A stretch of 64,000 nt of DNA from Phenylobacterium sp. (GTDB lineage Bacteria; Pseudomonadota; Alphaproteobacteria; Caulobacterales; Caulobacteraceae). The translations under genes and the position numbers were made by a program. Positions 1-9,398 of the stretch are shown piece after piece; the first letter of the stretch is position 1, and the number at the start of each line of letters is the position of its first letter. Under the pieces are notes generated by a model. That model was not told where the DNA came from and did no database searches. It saw only the letters and a list, made by a program, of their open reading frames with translations. The DNA is taken from the NCBI GenBank assembly GCA_020402745.1, contig JADBYZ010000009.1, positions 58,500-122,499 on the forward strand, given 5' to 3'.

Positions 1-46
1 TTCCGGTGCGCTCGCGGACTTCGACGTTCAGAATGATATCGGCCAT
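1..46 (-). CDS. rplY: 50S ribosomal protein L25 (partial, 5-prime end only)
   Basis: Only the first 15 codons are in the window; the gene continues off the left edge. Read leftwards from the ATG at 46, the peptide is MADIILNVEVRERTG, which matches the N-terminus of alphaproteobacterial bL25 of the CTC type. bL25 binds 5S rRNA in the 50S subunit. The neighbour prs on the same strand supports the call, because prs and rplY are commonly adjacent in alphaproteobacteria (remembered, not searched). Too little sequence remains to judge anything else. Confidence 0.8.
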   Translation of the reverse strand, partial: MADIILNVEVRERTG

Positions 47-178
47 GGCCCTGCCTCGAAACGAAACCGCCGCGCGGACGCCGCGCGGCGACGGACGACC
101 CGAAAGGGGTCGAAGGGTGGGGCTAGATACACAAAACACCGGACCCTTGCAACGCCCCAGCGCCCGTGTGCGCCTGAC

Positions 179-1201
179 CTATTTCTTCTTCGGCGCAACC
201 CGGCGGGAGGGCGCCGGCACAGGCTTGGGAGGGCGCACGGTCGGGACGAAGCGAGCCTCATAGGGCTCGGGCAGGCCCGAAGCCCGGATCACGCATCGGC
301 CGCTGTCCATCATGATATGCTGGCCGAGGCAGAAAATGTCTTCGTAGTATGGCTTGGACACCGCAAGGCACTGATTGAGGTTGAGCTTGGTCATCCGCGC
401 GCAGCTGCCGGTGTTGGTATCCTGCATAACGGCGCCCACGGTATCATTGCGGAGTGCGCCCGTGTGTCCCAGCACCGCCATGGCCGCCACCGCTACCGAT
501 CGGACCACAGTCTGGGTGTAAGGCGCTGAAACAGGGCCCCCCGGAGGGCGTCGGCCCGCCGCGTGCGCCCTCAGATCCACCTCACCAAGGTCACTATCGA
601 ACTGCACTGCCGAGAGCGATTTGGCGTTCGCCAGACGGCCGGTTCGATTTGCCACCTCCTTCTTGGACCAAGCCTGCTTCTGAACGTCGTACGCGGCCTG
701 CTTGACCGCCTTGCCGGCGTCGTAAAGGCGCTGGCCGTCTTCGGCCAGGACCAGGGCGACCCGGTTGGCCGCCGAGCCGGATCCGCTGATGGCCAGGACG
801 TTGTAGGGATTCGCCGCCAGACTCTCAGCGAGCTGCTGGCGCTGGACATCGCCGATGGCCTGGGCCCGGACGCCGGCGACGAAGGCGGGGTCTTCGAGGG
901 CGACGATGGCGCCGTAGCCGATAAGCCCCTGCATGATCTGGCCGGACTCAATGGCGCTGCCAGCCTCCACGGACTTCGCCACCATGGCGCCATCCACGAA
1001 GGCCGGGGAGATGGAGGAGGTGCGGTCGATGAAGGTCCTGTAGGCCCCCGCCTGGTCCACGATCCGGGCGCCGAGGGTGATCTCCGGCGGCTTGCTCGGG
1101 GCGATGGTCGGGGCCGGCCTCTCGGGCCCGCAGGCGGCAAGAGACAGACCGGCCAAGGCCAGGGCGGCCAGTCGGGATCGGTTGGAAATCATTCGGACCA
1201 T
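179..1201 (-). CDS. Putative lipoprotein of unknown function
   Basis: The 340-residue product begins with a short basic segment and a hydrophobic stretch ending in LSLAAC near residue 24, a good lipobox, so it is probably a lipidated envelope protein. The mature part is Ala-rich with no domain I recognise. The last third contains several cysteines (SCARM, NQCLAV, FCLGQ, GRCVI) that could form disulphides, and the C-terminus is a Pro/Lys-rich tail. The ATG at 1201 has a GGGAG Shine-Dalgarno sequence about 9 nt upstream; an in-frame ATG at 1192 is the alternative. It lies 90 bp downstream of prs on the same strand and may be in its transcript. Function is not assigned. Confidence 0.75.
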   Translation of the reverse strand: MVRMISNRSRLAALALAGLSLAACGPERPAPTIAPSKPPEITLGARIVDQAGAYRTFIDRTSSISPAFVDGAMVAKSVEAGSAIESGQIMQGLIGYGAIVALEDPAFVAGVRAQAIGDVQRQQLAESLAANPYNVLAISGSGSAANRVALVLAEDGQRLYDAGKAVKQAAYDVQKQAWSKKEVANRTGRLANAKSLSAVQFDSDLGEVDLRAHAAGRRPPGGPVSAPYTQTVVRSVAVAAMAVLGHTGALRNDTVGAVMQDTNTGSCARMTKLNLNQCLAVSKPYYEDIFCLGQHIMMDSGRCVIRASGLPEPYEARFVPTVRPPKPVPAPSRRVAPKKK

Positions 1202-1291
1202 AAGATGGCGCTCCCAGGAGCTCCCGCAGCGGGTCTTGCGGATATCGGCGCCATTATCTCCTGCTTCGAAGGGCCGGGCAAACCCGACGGC

Positions 1292-2227
<936 letters not shown>

Positions 2228-2311
2228 CGGGGCTCTCCGCCTCATCTCATCTTTCGGGGCTTTTAGGCAGGGCGAGTGAGGCGGGCAAGGCCCCCTGGCG
2301 GGAATTCGAGT

Positions 2312-3088
2312 TCACACAAGAGCGATGGCGGACAGGAGGCGGCCGAAGTCGGGCTCGCTCTGGTGAAGCGCCCTGCGATTCGAATAAAACCGGCCGGCGT
2401 CGGCATAGGTATCTGCGCCGATCCACTCCGCCCCGCCGACGCCGGCCCGTTCCAGCCGCGAGAGAGCGTAGGCGGGCAGGTCGAAGTAAAGACGATCACC
2501 CTCACCGGCGGTGAAGCAAGCCTCGCTGAGGGCGCACTCCGCGACGATCTGTTCGAGGAACTCGGGACCCACCTGATAGGAGGCCGGTCCGATACAGGGG
2601 CCGATAGCGGCCAGGATCCGAGCAGGCCGGGCGCCCAGGCTGGCCATGGCCGCCACCCCGGCCTCGATCACTCCGGCGAGGGCGCCGCGCCAGCCGGCGT
2701 GGACGGCGCTGACCACCCGGGCCTCAGGGTCCGCCATAAGCACCGGCGCGCAGTCAGCGGCCAGGGCGCCGCACAGCAGGCCGGGCGTCCGGGTGGCGAC
2801 GCCGTCGCCCCGAGGCCGCGCCTCGCCGAACGGCTGGGCCGCCACGTGCACAACGGCGGAATGAGTCTGGTAGGCGATGCAGAGGGATTGGGGCCCGAGG
2901 CCGAATGCGGCTGCAGCGCGAGCGTAGTTTTCCCGGACGGCTTCGGGATCGTCGTCCGATCCCAGGCCGAGGTTGAGGCTCTCGTAGATCCCCCGGGACA
3001 CACCGCCGCGGCGGGTCAAGAAGCCATGATGAATCCCGGCGACGTTCAGGCGGGAGGAAGTCAGGACTTCTGGGGCTTCGGGGCTCAA
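2312..3088 (-). CDS. pgeF: Peptidoglycan editing factor PgeF / YfiH-type polyphenol oxidase
   Basis: Member of the Cu-oxidase_4 (DUF152, YfiH) family, reported as purine nucleoside phosphorylase/laccase-like enzymes and as an editor that keeps wrong residues out of the peptidoglycan stem. Motifs: HGFLTRRGGVS near residue 21, the AADCAPVL segment with the metal-ligand cysteine, HAGWRG near residue 130, and GPCIGPASY. At 258 aa the length is typical. The start is a TTG whose TTGA overlaps the stop of the upstream midA-like gene, so lgt, midA and pgeF look translationally coupled. Substrate in this organism is unknown. Confidence 0.9.
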   Translation of the reverse strand: MSPEAPEVLTSSRLNVAGIHHGFLTRRGGVSRGIYESLNLGLGSDDDPEAVRENYARAAAAFGLGPQSLCIAYQTHSAVVHVAAQPFGEARPRGDGVATRTPGLLCGALAADCAPVLMADPEARVVSAVHAGWRGALAGVIEAGVAAMASLGARPARILAAIGPCIGPASYQVGPEFLEQIVAECALSEACFTAGEGDRLYFDLPAYALSRLERAGVGGAEWIGADTYADAGRFYSNRRALHQSEPDFGRLLSAIALV

Positions 3089-4146
3089 GGGGCGTCTCCA
3101 AAGCCCGGCGGCTGCAGGCCGGGGGAATGCAGAGCGGCGACCAGGAAGAGCTCGCCCATTTGCTCTGGCGCGGCCAGTCGCTCGATCTGCCGGCGGATTC
3201 GGGGCGCATCGTCAGGACGGGCGCGGACCAGGGCGTCGGCCCGCGCCTCCAGCCCCAAGGCTCGCAGGAAGCGTCCCTGGCCGCGGGGGCCCGCGGTTTC
3301 GATCCCCTCGCGGCGGGCGGCGACCAGGACCGAGGGGAAGTCTGCATGGACCGTCAGGTCGGCCTCGCCAGGGTGCTCTAGAGGATCCTCACGCCGATGC
3401 CCGCGAACGGCCTGGAAGGTATCGCCCAGCCCGGGTTCGGCGCGGCCATAGTCCACCAGAAGGGCGGCCCCGCCATCGCCGGCGATGCGGGCGGCGAGGT
3501 CCGAGGCCAAAGCCTCCTGGGCGGGAGAGTGCTCGAACACCGCGCCCTCTGGGGCGGTGTCCGGCGCTGCGATCGAAGGCGGTGCGGGCGCAAGACCCAA
3601 GACCAGTCGCTCACCCTCGAGACCCACGCGCCTTTCCATCCAAGCGCCTTCCCGACGCTCCCACTGGCGGGCGGGCAGGCAGTCCAGGACCTCATTCGCC
3701 ACCAGCAGCCACGGGGCGCCGCCGGGAATCTCATCCAGGCGGTCCACCTGGCGAAGGGCGGGACCCAGGCGGTTCTCTTGAAGGCGGCGGAGGGGACGCG
3801 ACGGCTCGACAAGCCAGACCTCCGAGGCCTCCCTGAAGCCTTGCGCCCGACCGGCCGCTCGGAGGAGATCGGACATCAATGTCCCGTCGCCCGGTCCCAG
3901 CTCCACAAGGCGAAAGGGGGAAGGCCGGCCCATCTGCCGCCAGAGTTCGACCATCCAGAGGCCGATCAGCTCCCCAAACATCTGGCTGACGAGGGGTGCG
4001 GTGATGAAGTCGCCCTGCGCACCCACGGCCGGTCGGGTGGCGTAGTAGCCGTCCGCAGGATCATGCAGACACACGTGCATATACTCGGCCACGCTCATCG
4101 GCCCGCCTGAACGGATGCGGTCGGCGATCCGCGCCGCGAGGCTCAC
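3085..4146 (-). CDS. MidA/NDUFAF7-family SAM-dependent protein arginine methyltransferase
   Basis: DUF185 family. The mitochondrial homologue NDUFAF7 dimethylates an arginine of the complex I 49-kDa subunit; bacterial members are assumed to act similarly. The 353-aa protein has the expected opening (MSVAEYMHVCLHDPADGYY), a GAQGDFITAP substrate-loop segment and the SAM-binding VELGPGDGTLMSDLL near residue 100. The GTG start overlaps the lgt stop by 4 bp and the 3-prime end overlaps pgeF by 4 bp, so this is the middle gene of a three-gene coupled operon. The lgt-midA-pgeF order is one I recall from other alphaproteobacteria. Confidence 0.88.
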   Translation of the reverse strand: MSLAARIADRIRSGGPMSVAEYMHVCLHDPADGYYATRPAVGAQGDFITAPLVSQMFGELIGLWMVELWRQMGRPSPFRLVELGPGDGTLMSDLLRAAGRAQGFREASEVWLVEPSRPLRRLQENRLGPALRQVDRLDEIPGGAPWLLVANEVLDCLPARQWERREGAWMERRVGLEGERLVLGLAPAPPSIAAPDTAPEGAVFEHSPAQEALASDLAARIAGDGGAALLVDYGRAEPGLGDTFQAVRGHRREDPLEHPGEADLTVHADFPSVLVAARREGIETAGPRGQGRFLRALGLEARADALVRARPDDAPRIRRQIERLAAPEQMGELFLVAALHSPGLQPPGFGDAP

Positions 4147-4967
4147 CGGGCGCCAGCGCCCGGGGCGGCGGCCAGGCCGCGCCGGATCAGCCAGGCGCCA
4201 AACAGCACCATGGGCAGGCTGAGGATCATGCCCATGGTCAGGCCGAAGGGAAAGGCGGGCATGTAGAAGTCAGGCTCACGGACGGTTTCCACCAGGATCC
4301 GCGCCAGGCCGTAGCCGGCGAAGAAGAGGCCGGCGACCACCCCGGGTCGCGACAGGAGGCCCGCCCGGTGGGTCGCCCAGCGCAGGACCAGAAACAGGAC
4401 GATCCCCTCCAGAGCGGCCTCGTAGAGCTGACTGGGATGGCGCGGCTCAGGGCCTGCGGCGGGGAAGACCATGGCCCAGGGCAGGTCGGACGGGCGACCC
4501 CAGAGCTCGCCGTTGATGAAGTTTGCGACGCGTCCGAGGAAGAGTCCGATCGGAACCACGGCGCAGACCAGATCGCCGAGGGAAAAGATGTCCAGGGCCC
4601 GACGTCGGACGAAGACGCCAACGGCGACCAGGACGCCCAGGCAGCCGCCGTGAAAGCTCATCCCGCCATTCCAGACCTTCAAGACCTCCAGCGGGTCGGT
4701 CAGCAGGAGTCCCGGCGTGTAGAAGACCACATGGCCCAACCGTCCTCCCACGATGATCCCCAGGGTGATCCACAGGACGAGGTCCTCAAGGCCCGTCTTG
4801 TCCACAGGCGGTCCACGCTCGTTCCACAGGGCGGGTCGGCCGATGATCGCGCCGGCATAGCGCCAGCCGGCGAGGATGCCGACGATGTAAGCAAGGGCGT
4901 ACCATCGGATGACCAGGGGCCCGATCTGGATCAGGACGGGGTCAATCTGCGGAAAAGGCAGGGCCAA
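4143..4967 (-). CDS. lgt: Prolipoprotein diacylglyceryl transferase
   Basis: Inner-membrane enzyme that transfers diacylglyceryl from phosphatidylglycerol to the lipobox cysteine, the first step of lipoprotein maturation. The 274-residue protein has about seven hydrophobic segments, the N-terminal PLVIRWYALAYIVGI, the HGGCLG segment and the Lgt signature GRVANFINGELWG, followed by RHPSQLYEA. The start is taken as a TTG at 4967 with GGAG about 9 nt upstream; no ATG lies nearer the conserved N-terminus. First gene of the lgt-midA-pgeF set and divergent from the ubiK-like gene across 82 bp. Confidence 0.95.
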   Translation of the reverse strand: MALPFPQIDPVLIQIGPLVIRWYALAYIVGILAGWRYAGAIIGRPALWNERGPPVDKTGLEDLVLWITLGIIVGGRLGHVVFYTPGLLLTDPLEVLKVWNGGMSFHGGCLGVLVAVGVFVRRRALDIFSLGDLVCAVVPIGLFLGRVANFINGELWGRPSDLPWAMVFPAAGPEPRHPSQLYEAALEGIVLFLVLRWATHRAGLLSRPGVVAGLFFAGYGLARILVETVREPDFYMPAFPFGLTMGMILSLPMVLFGAWLIRRGLAAAPGAGAR

Positions 4968-5049
4968 GGCGCGACTCCGGGTCAGTACGGACCCGTGGTT
5001 TAGCCGATAACCCCTTCGCTTTCACCCCCGGCGGGCCCATATAGGCCGC

Positions 5050-5304
5050 ATGCAGACACAGAACCCCTTCCTCGACGAAATGGCCCGCCTCACCAACGCC
5101 GCTATGGGCTTGGCGCAGAGCGCAGGCGAAGAGGCCCGGGCCGCTTTCCGAGCCCAGGCCGACCGCTGGGTGGCCGAACTGGATCTTGTGCGCCGCGACG
5201 AGATCGAGGCCTTGAAGGCTGAGATCGCCGCTCTCCGGGCGGAGGTCGCGGCCTTGAGCGCCGCGCCTGCGACGCCCAAGCGCCGCAAGCCTGCGTCAAA
5301 ATGA
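5050..5304 (+). CDS. UbiK/BMFP-family accessory protein
   Basis: Small 84-residue protein of the BMFP (YqiC, PF04380) family. In enterobacteria the homologue UbiK helps assemble the aerobic ubiquinone biosynthesis complex and has membrane-fusogenic behaviour. Family features are the N-terminal NPFLDEMARLTNAAMGLAQ helix and a C-terminal coiled coil (DEIEALKAEIAALRAEVAAL) with a basic Lys/Arg tail. Divergent from lgt. The assignment rests on length, helix pattern and the N-terminal motif; the exact ubiquinone role here is inferred from the family. Confidence 0.82.
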   Translation: MQTQNPFLDEMARLTNAAMGLAQSAGEEARAAFRAQADRWVAELDLVRRDEIEALKAEIAALRAEVAALSAAPATPKRRKPASK

Positions 5305-5429
5305 TCCACAGGTCCGGGATGCGTCCCGGCGGCTAGTGGAAGAATCCGACTCTAGGGAATCCCCTGTTCCGGATTAGCCTGCCTCCAGCAGATCGACGAT
5401 TCGATCTCAACGAGGAGGCTGTCGGCCCG

Positions 5430-5933
5430 ATGGAATCTTTCCTGTCCGAGGACGAGGCCCTGTTGAGCCAAGACCCCCTGGACGTGGTCGAACATGTTCT
5501 CGAAGCCGAGAACCTGCAGTTTGACCGAACAGAGAAGGGCGATGTCGCCTTCACGCTCTCGGGTGGATGGCGCGAATTTGGCCTCTGCTTCACCTGGCGC
5601 CCCGATGTCGACTGCCTGCAGGTCAGCCTGTCTCTCGACATGCGCGCGTCGCCTGACCAGAGGGGCGAGGTGTTCGAGTTGCTCGCTGGTGTGAACGCCC
5701 GGGCCTCCCTCGGGCTCTTCGAGATGCGGGAAGACGGGGAAATCCTGTTCCGCTTTGGCACGCCTTTGTTGCCTGGCGAGTATCCGGGCCTGGGGCAGAC
5801 CGCCGGAATGATCGATGTGGCCATGGAGGCGGCGGAACGCTTCTTCCCCGCTTTCGACTTCCTCGTTCGATGCGGCAAGTCCCCCTCAGAGGCTCTCACC
5901 GCCTGCATGTTTGAGACAGTGGGCGAGGCCTGA
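5430..5933 (+). CDS. YbjN-domain protein
   Basis: A 167-aa cytoplasmic protein of the YbjN (PF10722) family, small acidic alpha/beta proteins with a type III secretion chaperone-like fold. The opening DPLDVVEHVLEAENLQFDR and the strand FGLCFTWRPDVDCLQVSL fit the family. The C-terminus contains an alpha-helical dimerisation-like segment. It sits 32 bp upstream of proC on the same strand, a pairing that recurs in Caulobacter relatives as I remember it. A 125-bp stretch separates it from the ubiK-like gene. Molecular role unknown; chaperone-like function is inference. Confidence 0.78.
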   Translation: MESFLSEDEALLSQDPLDVVEHVLEAENLQFDRTEKGDVAFTLSGGWREFGLCFTWRPDVDCLQVSLSLDMRASPDQRGEVFELLAGVNARASLGLFEMREDGEILFRFGTPLLPGEYPGLGQTAGMIDVAMEAAERFFPAFDFLVRCGKSPSEALTACMFETVGEA

Positions 5934-5965
5934 AGCCACCGCGAGGGGCGGGACCGGAGGCGACG

Positions 5966-6760
5966 ATGACCCCTGTTCTGATGCTGGGTGCGGGACGCCT
6001 CGGCGGCGCCCTGATCGAGGGCTGGGGCCGGTTTGGCGGACCGGCCGGGACGGATCTTCTCATTCTCGATCCGGCGCCCTCCGAGGCGGCCCTCTCTGCA
6101 AGCCGGATGGGCGCCCTTCTGTCGCCGGGCCCTGCGGACCTGGCCCGCGCGGGAACCGTCGTCCTGTCGGTCAAGCCGCAGATCTGGCGGGAGGTCGCCG
6201 CGACGGTCTCGCACAAGCTGGCGCCCGACGCCGTGATCGTCTCCGTCGCTGCGGGCGTCCGGGCGGCGGACATTTCGGCGGCCTTCGGAGGCCGGAGGGT
6301 CGCCAGGGTCATGCCCACCACGGCGGTTGCGGTGGGAAGGGGCGTGGCCAGCCTCTTCGCCACGGACGCCGAGGCGGGCCGCCGGGCCGCCGACCTGTTC
6401 CGGCCCGTCGCGACGGTGGTCTCCCTGGCCGAGGAAGACCTGCTTCACGCGGCCACGGGCGTTTCCGGTTCCGCCCCGGCCTACTTCTACGCCTTCGTGG
6501 AGGCCCTTGAGGCGGCCGGCGTCGCCGCGGGTTTGCCGCAGGACGCGTCCCGGAACCTTGCCCGGGCCACGATGATCGGCGCGGCGGCCCTGCTGGACGC
6601 CAGCGGTGAGGAACCGGCCGAACTGCGACGGCAGGTCACCTCGCCCAAGGGCACGACCGAGGCCGCTCTGGAGGTTCTGATGGGCGAGGGCGGGCTTGGG
6701 CCCCTTCTGGAAGCCGCGGTCGCCGCCGCGGCCCGACGTTCGCGGGAACTCGGAGGTTAG
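5966..6760 (+). CDS. proC: Pyrroline-5-carboxylate reductase
   Basis: Last step of proline synthesis: NAD(P)H-dependent reduction of 1-pyrroline-5-carboxylate. The 264-aa protein opens with a Rossmann motif MLGAGRLGGALIEGW, has VLSVKPQ after the third strand, and the C-terminal P5CR signature region with GSAPAYFYAFVEAL and TSPKGTTEAALEVL. Its stop (TAG at 6758-6760) interlocks with the TAA of the convergent DUF2147 gene, leaving no intergenic DNA between them. Probably cotranscribed with the upstream ybjN-like gene. Confidence 0.95.
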   Translation: MTPVLMLGAGRLGGALIEGWGRFGGPAGTDLLILDPAPSEAALSASRMGALLSPGPADLARAGTVVLSVKPQIWREVAATVSHKLAPDAVIVSVAAGVRAADISAAFGGRRVARVMPTTAVAVGRGVASLFATDAEAGRRAADLFRPVATVVSLAEEDLLHAATGVSGSAPAYFYAFVEALEAAGVAAGLPQDASRNLARATMIGAAALLDASGEEPAELRRQVTSPKGTTEAALEVLMGEGGLGPLLEAAVAAAARRSRELGG

Positions 6761-7191
6761 TCCGCCTGGGTCCAGGTCTGGCTCTGGCAGATGACCGTGA
6801 CGCACCCTTCGACCTTGAGCACCCCTCCGCCCGACAGGCTGATCTTTGAATCGTAGGTCCTTCCGGTGTTCGGGTCATAGATCTTGCCGCCGCCCCAGCG
6901 TCCCGGTCCGGTGGGCTTGAAGTCCCGAAGGATCTGGAGCCCCAGGATCGGGCGGTCTCTCAGGGCGGGGTTCGGATTGGCCTCGTCCCGCGCTTCGGAG
7001 GCTGGCTTCCCGTCCTGGCCCCGGCCCGAGATGATGACTCCGCACAGCTTGTCACCGCAGGGGGCGATGCGGACCTTCCCCTGTTTGCCCTGGGTGTACC
7101 AGACGCCGACCGGAGAGGCGCTGGCGAGGGCCGCGCTGGCGGAGAGGGCCAAAGCGAGGCTGGCGAGCACTGCGATCTTGGAAGGGGTCAT
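6757..7191 (-). CDS. DUF2147 secreted protein
   Basis: A 144-residue exported protein: signal peptide MTPSKIAVLASLALALSASAALAS, then SPVGVWYTQG, the start of a DUF2147 domain. Two cysteines (APCGDKLCGVI) and the strongly conserved RPILGLQIL and W.GGKIYDPNTGRTY segments are typical. I start it at the ATG at 7191; an upstream in-frame ATG at 7224 would put 11 extra residues before the signal peptide. Function of the family is unknown. It converges on proC with interlocked stop codons. Confidence 0.85.
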   Translation of the reverse strand: MTPSKIAVLASLALALSASAALASASPVGVWYTQGKQGKVRIAPCGDKLCGVIISGRGQDGKPASEARDEANPNPALRDRPILGLQILRDFKPTGPGRWGGGKIYDPNTGRTYDSKISLSGGGVLKVEGCVTVICQSQTWTQAD

Positions 7192-7235
7192 GGGAGCTCC
7201 GGTCTGGTGGGATCTTGGTAACATCGGCTCTTCCC

Positions 7236-8597
7236 CTAGGTCAATTTTCCGCTGCCCGGCAGCCTGAGGACGGCGCGCAGCCCGCCGAGGGGGGAGTCTT
7301 CCAGCCGCACATCCCCGCCGTGGCTGCGGGCGGCGTCCCGGGCGATGGCCAGGCCCAGCCCGACTCCCTTGGTGTTCTGGTTCCGGGACTCATCGAGGCG
7401 GTTGAAGGCCCTGAAGGCCTCTTCCCGACGTTCGGGGGGGATGCCCGGGCCATCGTCGTCAACGCGGATGGTGATCCCTGAAACCGAGACCTCGACGTCC
7501 ACGCAGACCTCTTGACCATGCGCGGCCGCGTTGCCGATGAGGTTGGCGAAGGCGCGCTTGAGGGCGCTGCGCCGGCCTCGGAAAGGAACTTCTGCGGGCG
7601 CTGCGACCGCCACCTTCGCCCCGGTCCGCCGGGCGCCCTCGGCGGCTTCCCGGACCAGTGCGGCGATGTCCAGAGCGACGGCCTGTTCTCCGCCCTCTCC
7701 GCGGGCGAAGGCCAGGTACTCGTCGATCATATGCTCCATCTCGATGAGGTCCTGCTTCATGGCCTGGGTGGCCGGACCGGGTTCAGCAAGGGCGAGTTCA
7801 AGGCGCAGCCGGGTCAGGGGCGTGCGCAGGTCATGGCTGACAGAGGCCAAAAGGGCCGTCCTCTGCTCGATATGCCGCTGTATCCGGGCCTTCATGGCCA
7901 GGAAGGCCTGGGCGGCCTGGCGCACTTCGCGGGCGCCGTGCGGCTTGAAGGCCGGTGCGTCCCGGCCCCGCCCGAAGTCCTCCGCAGCCTGCGCCAGCCG
8001 CTCGATGGCCCGGACCTGGTTGCGGATGAACAGGAGCGAGACCCCGGTCAGGATCAGGGTCGCCGCCGCCATCCAGCCCAGGAAGATCAACCCCTGTGAG
8101 GCGATGGCGCGTTCCTTGGGCGCCAGGACCCTGAGGACCCCGCCCGGAACCTCCACCCGGATGTCCACATAGGCGGGGTATCGCGTGGTGTCGAACCAGA
8201 AGGGGGCGTCAATCCGCGCCGCCAGAGCCTGCCTGAGGGAGGCGTCCACCGCGGCCAGTGCGTTACGACGACGGGTCTCCGGAAGGGGGCGGTCCGGCTG
8301 GAAGGCGATGGACAGGCTCATGGATCGCTCCGCCCGTCCGGCGGTGCGGGCCAGGCCGGCGGGCGTGGGGTCGTCGGCATAGCTTTCCAGCGCCCAGGCG
8401 ATGTCGCCGGCCAGGCCCTCGGAAAGCCTCATGGTCACCGTCCGCCAATGGGCGTCAAAAAAGACCCAGGCCACCGCCAGCTGCATCAGAGCCACCGGCA
8501 GCACGATGATCAGGAAGGTGCGCCCGTAGAGGGTGGTGGGCAGGCTGCGCTTGACGAGCCGCCGCCAGGCGTCCGAGGCCGGACCGAAGCGACCCAT
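7236..8597 (-). CDS. EnvZ-like sensor histidine kinase
   Basis: A 453-residue membrane kinase. Two transmembrane helices (about residues 20-42 and 165-187) flank a periplasmic sensor region of about 120 residues. Then come a HAMP linker, the HisKA H-box with phospho-accepting His in LLASVSHDLRTPLTRLRLEL, the N-box (NLIGNAAAHG) and G-boxes (DDDGPGIPPE, GVGLGLAIA). Its ATG at 8597 overlaps the stop of the upstream response regulator (ATGA), so the pair is coupled. Closest in layout to EnvZ; the signal is not deducible. Confidence 0.9.
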   Translation of the reverse strand: MGRFGPASDAWRRLVKRSLPTTLYGRTFLIIVLPVALMQLAVAWVFFDAHWRTVTMRLSEGLAGDIAWALESYADDPTPAGLARTAGRAERSMSLSIAFQPDRPLPETRRRNALAAVDASLRQALAARIDAPFWFDTTRYPAYVDIRVEVPGGVLRVLAPKERAIASQGLIFLGWMAAATLILTGVSLLFIRNQVRAIERLAQAAEDFGRGRDAPAFKPHGAREVRQAAQAFLAMKARIQRHIEQRTALLASVSHDLRTPLTRLRLELALAEPGPATQAMKQDLIEMEHMIDEYLAFARGEGGEQAVALDIAALVREAAEGARRTGAKVAVAAPAEVPFRGRRSALKRAFANLIGNAAAHGQEVCVDVEVSVSGITIRVDDDGPGIPPERREEAFRAFNRLDESRNQNTKGVGLGLAIARDAARSHGGDVRLEDSPLGGLRAVLRLPGSGKLT

Positions 8598-9328
8598 CAG
8601 TCCGGCGCCAGCATGTAGCCGATCCCGCGCACCGTCTGAAGGTAACGCGGTGAGCGCGGGTCCGTCTCGATCTTGCGTCTCAGGCGCGTGACCTGGATGT
8701 CGATCGCCCGGCCCGAAGGGTCGACATCGGCCTGGATAAGTTCTCGACGCTCGACAGGTTCATGAGCGCTGAGGGCCAGTCTCCGAAGCAGACTGACCTC
8801 CGCCTCTGTGAGCCGGACGGGATGTCCGTCGCGGACCAGTTCGCCTCGACCCGGATCAAAGGTGCTGGGCCCGAGACTGAGAGCGGCGCCTCCGTTGACG
8901 GTCCCTTCCGAGGCGCGCCGAAGGATGGCTTCAATCCGCAAAACCAGCTCTTCCGGCTCGAAAGGTTTGGCCAGATAGTCATCCGCCCCGAGCTTGAGGC
9001 CCTCGATCCGATCCCCCGGCTCGCCGCGCGCGGTCAGCATCAGGACCGGGAGACGACCCGTGCGCCCAGGCCGGCCTCTCAGCCAGGCGATTAACGACAA
9101 TCCATCCTCGCCGGGCATCATGACATCCAGGACGGCGAGGTCGAAATCCAGGGCGTCCAACATCCGTCGAGCCGGATCCGCTCCTGAGGCTGCTGTGACC
9201 TTGAAGCCGGACCGGGTCAGGAACGTCTTCAGCAACTCGCGAATCCGGTCGTCGTCGTCGACGACAAGGATGTGGCGCACGCTGGGAGGAGAGCCCCTCT
9301 TCATGCCCCCGGTCGTCCGCATAAGCAC
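8597..9328 (-). CDS. OmpR-family response regulator
   Basis: Receiver domain (ILVVDDDDRIRELL, phosphoacceptor Asp in LAVLDVMMPGEDG, Lys in LAKPF) followed by an OmpR-type winged-helix domain ending LRRKIETDPRSPRYLQTVRGIGYML. The 243-residue frame has alternative starts at 9322 and 9304; the receiver begins around residue 17, so a shorter protein is possible. Partner of the downstream EnvZ-like kinase. Divergent from ilvE across 70 bp. PetR is a similar regulator in Rhodobacter, but identity is not claimed. Confidence 0.9.
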   Translation of the reverse strand: MLMRTTGGMKRGSPPSVRHILVVDDDDRIRELLKTFLTRSGFKVTAASGADPARRMLDALDFDLAVLDVMMPGEDGLSLIAWLRGRPGRTGRLPVLMLTARGEPGDRIEGLKLGADDYLAKPFEPEELVLRIEAILRRASEGTVNGGAALSLGPSTFDPGRGELVRDGHPVRLTEAEVSLLRRLALSAHEPVERRELIQADVDPSGRAIDIQVTRLRRKIETDPRSPRYLQTVRGIGYMLAPD

Positions 9329-9339
9329 GGGTTAGCCCA

Positions 9340-9368
9340 TTGACGCCGGACCCTCCCGGGGCTGTAAG
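9340..9368 (+). promoter_or_regulatory. Candidate sigma-70-type promoter of ilvE
   Basis: TTGACG at 9340-9345, a 17-bp spacer, then TGTAAG at 9363-9368, about 30 bp ahead of the ilvE ATG. A strong AAAGGAG ribosome binding site follows at 9381-9387. It lies in the 70-bp divergent gap between the response regulator gene and ilvE. The spacing is ideal; the -10 hexamer matches only partly. Confidence 0.5.
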
Positions 9369-9398
9369 AGACCGCCTGCGAAAGGAGACACACTTCCA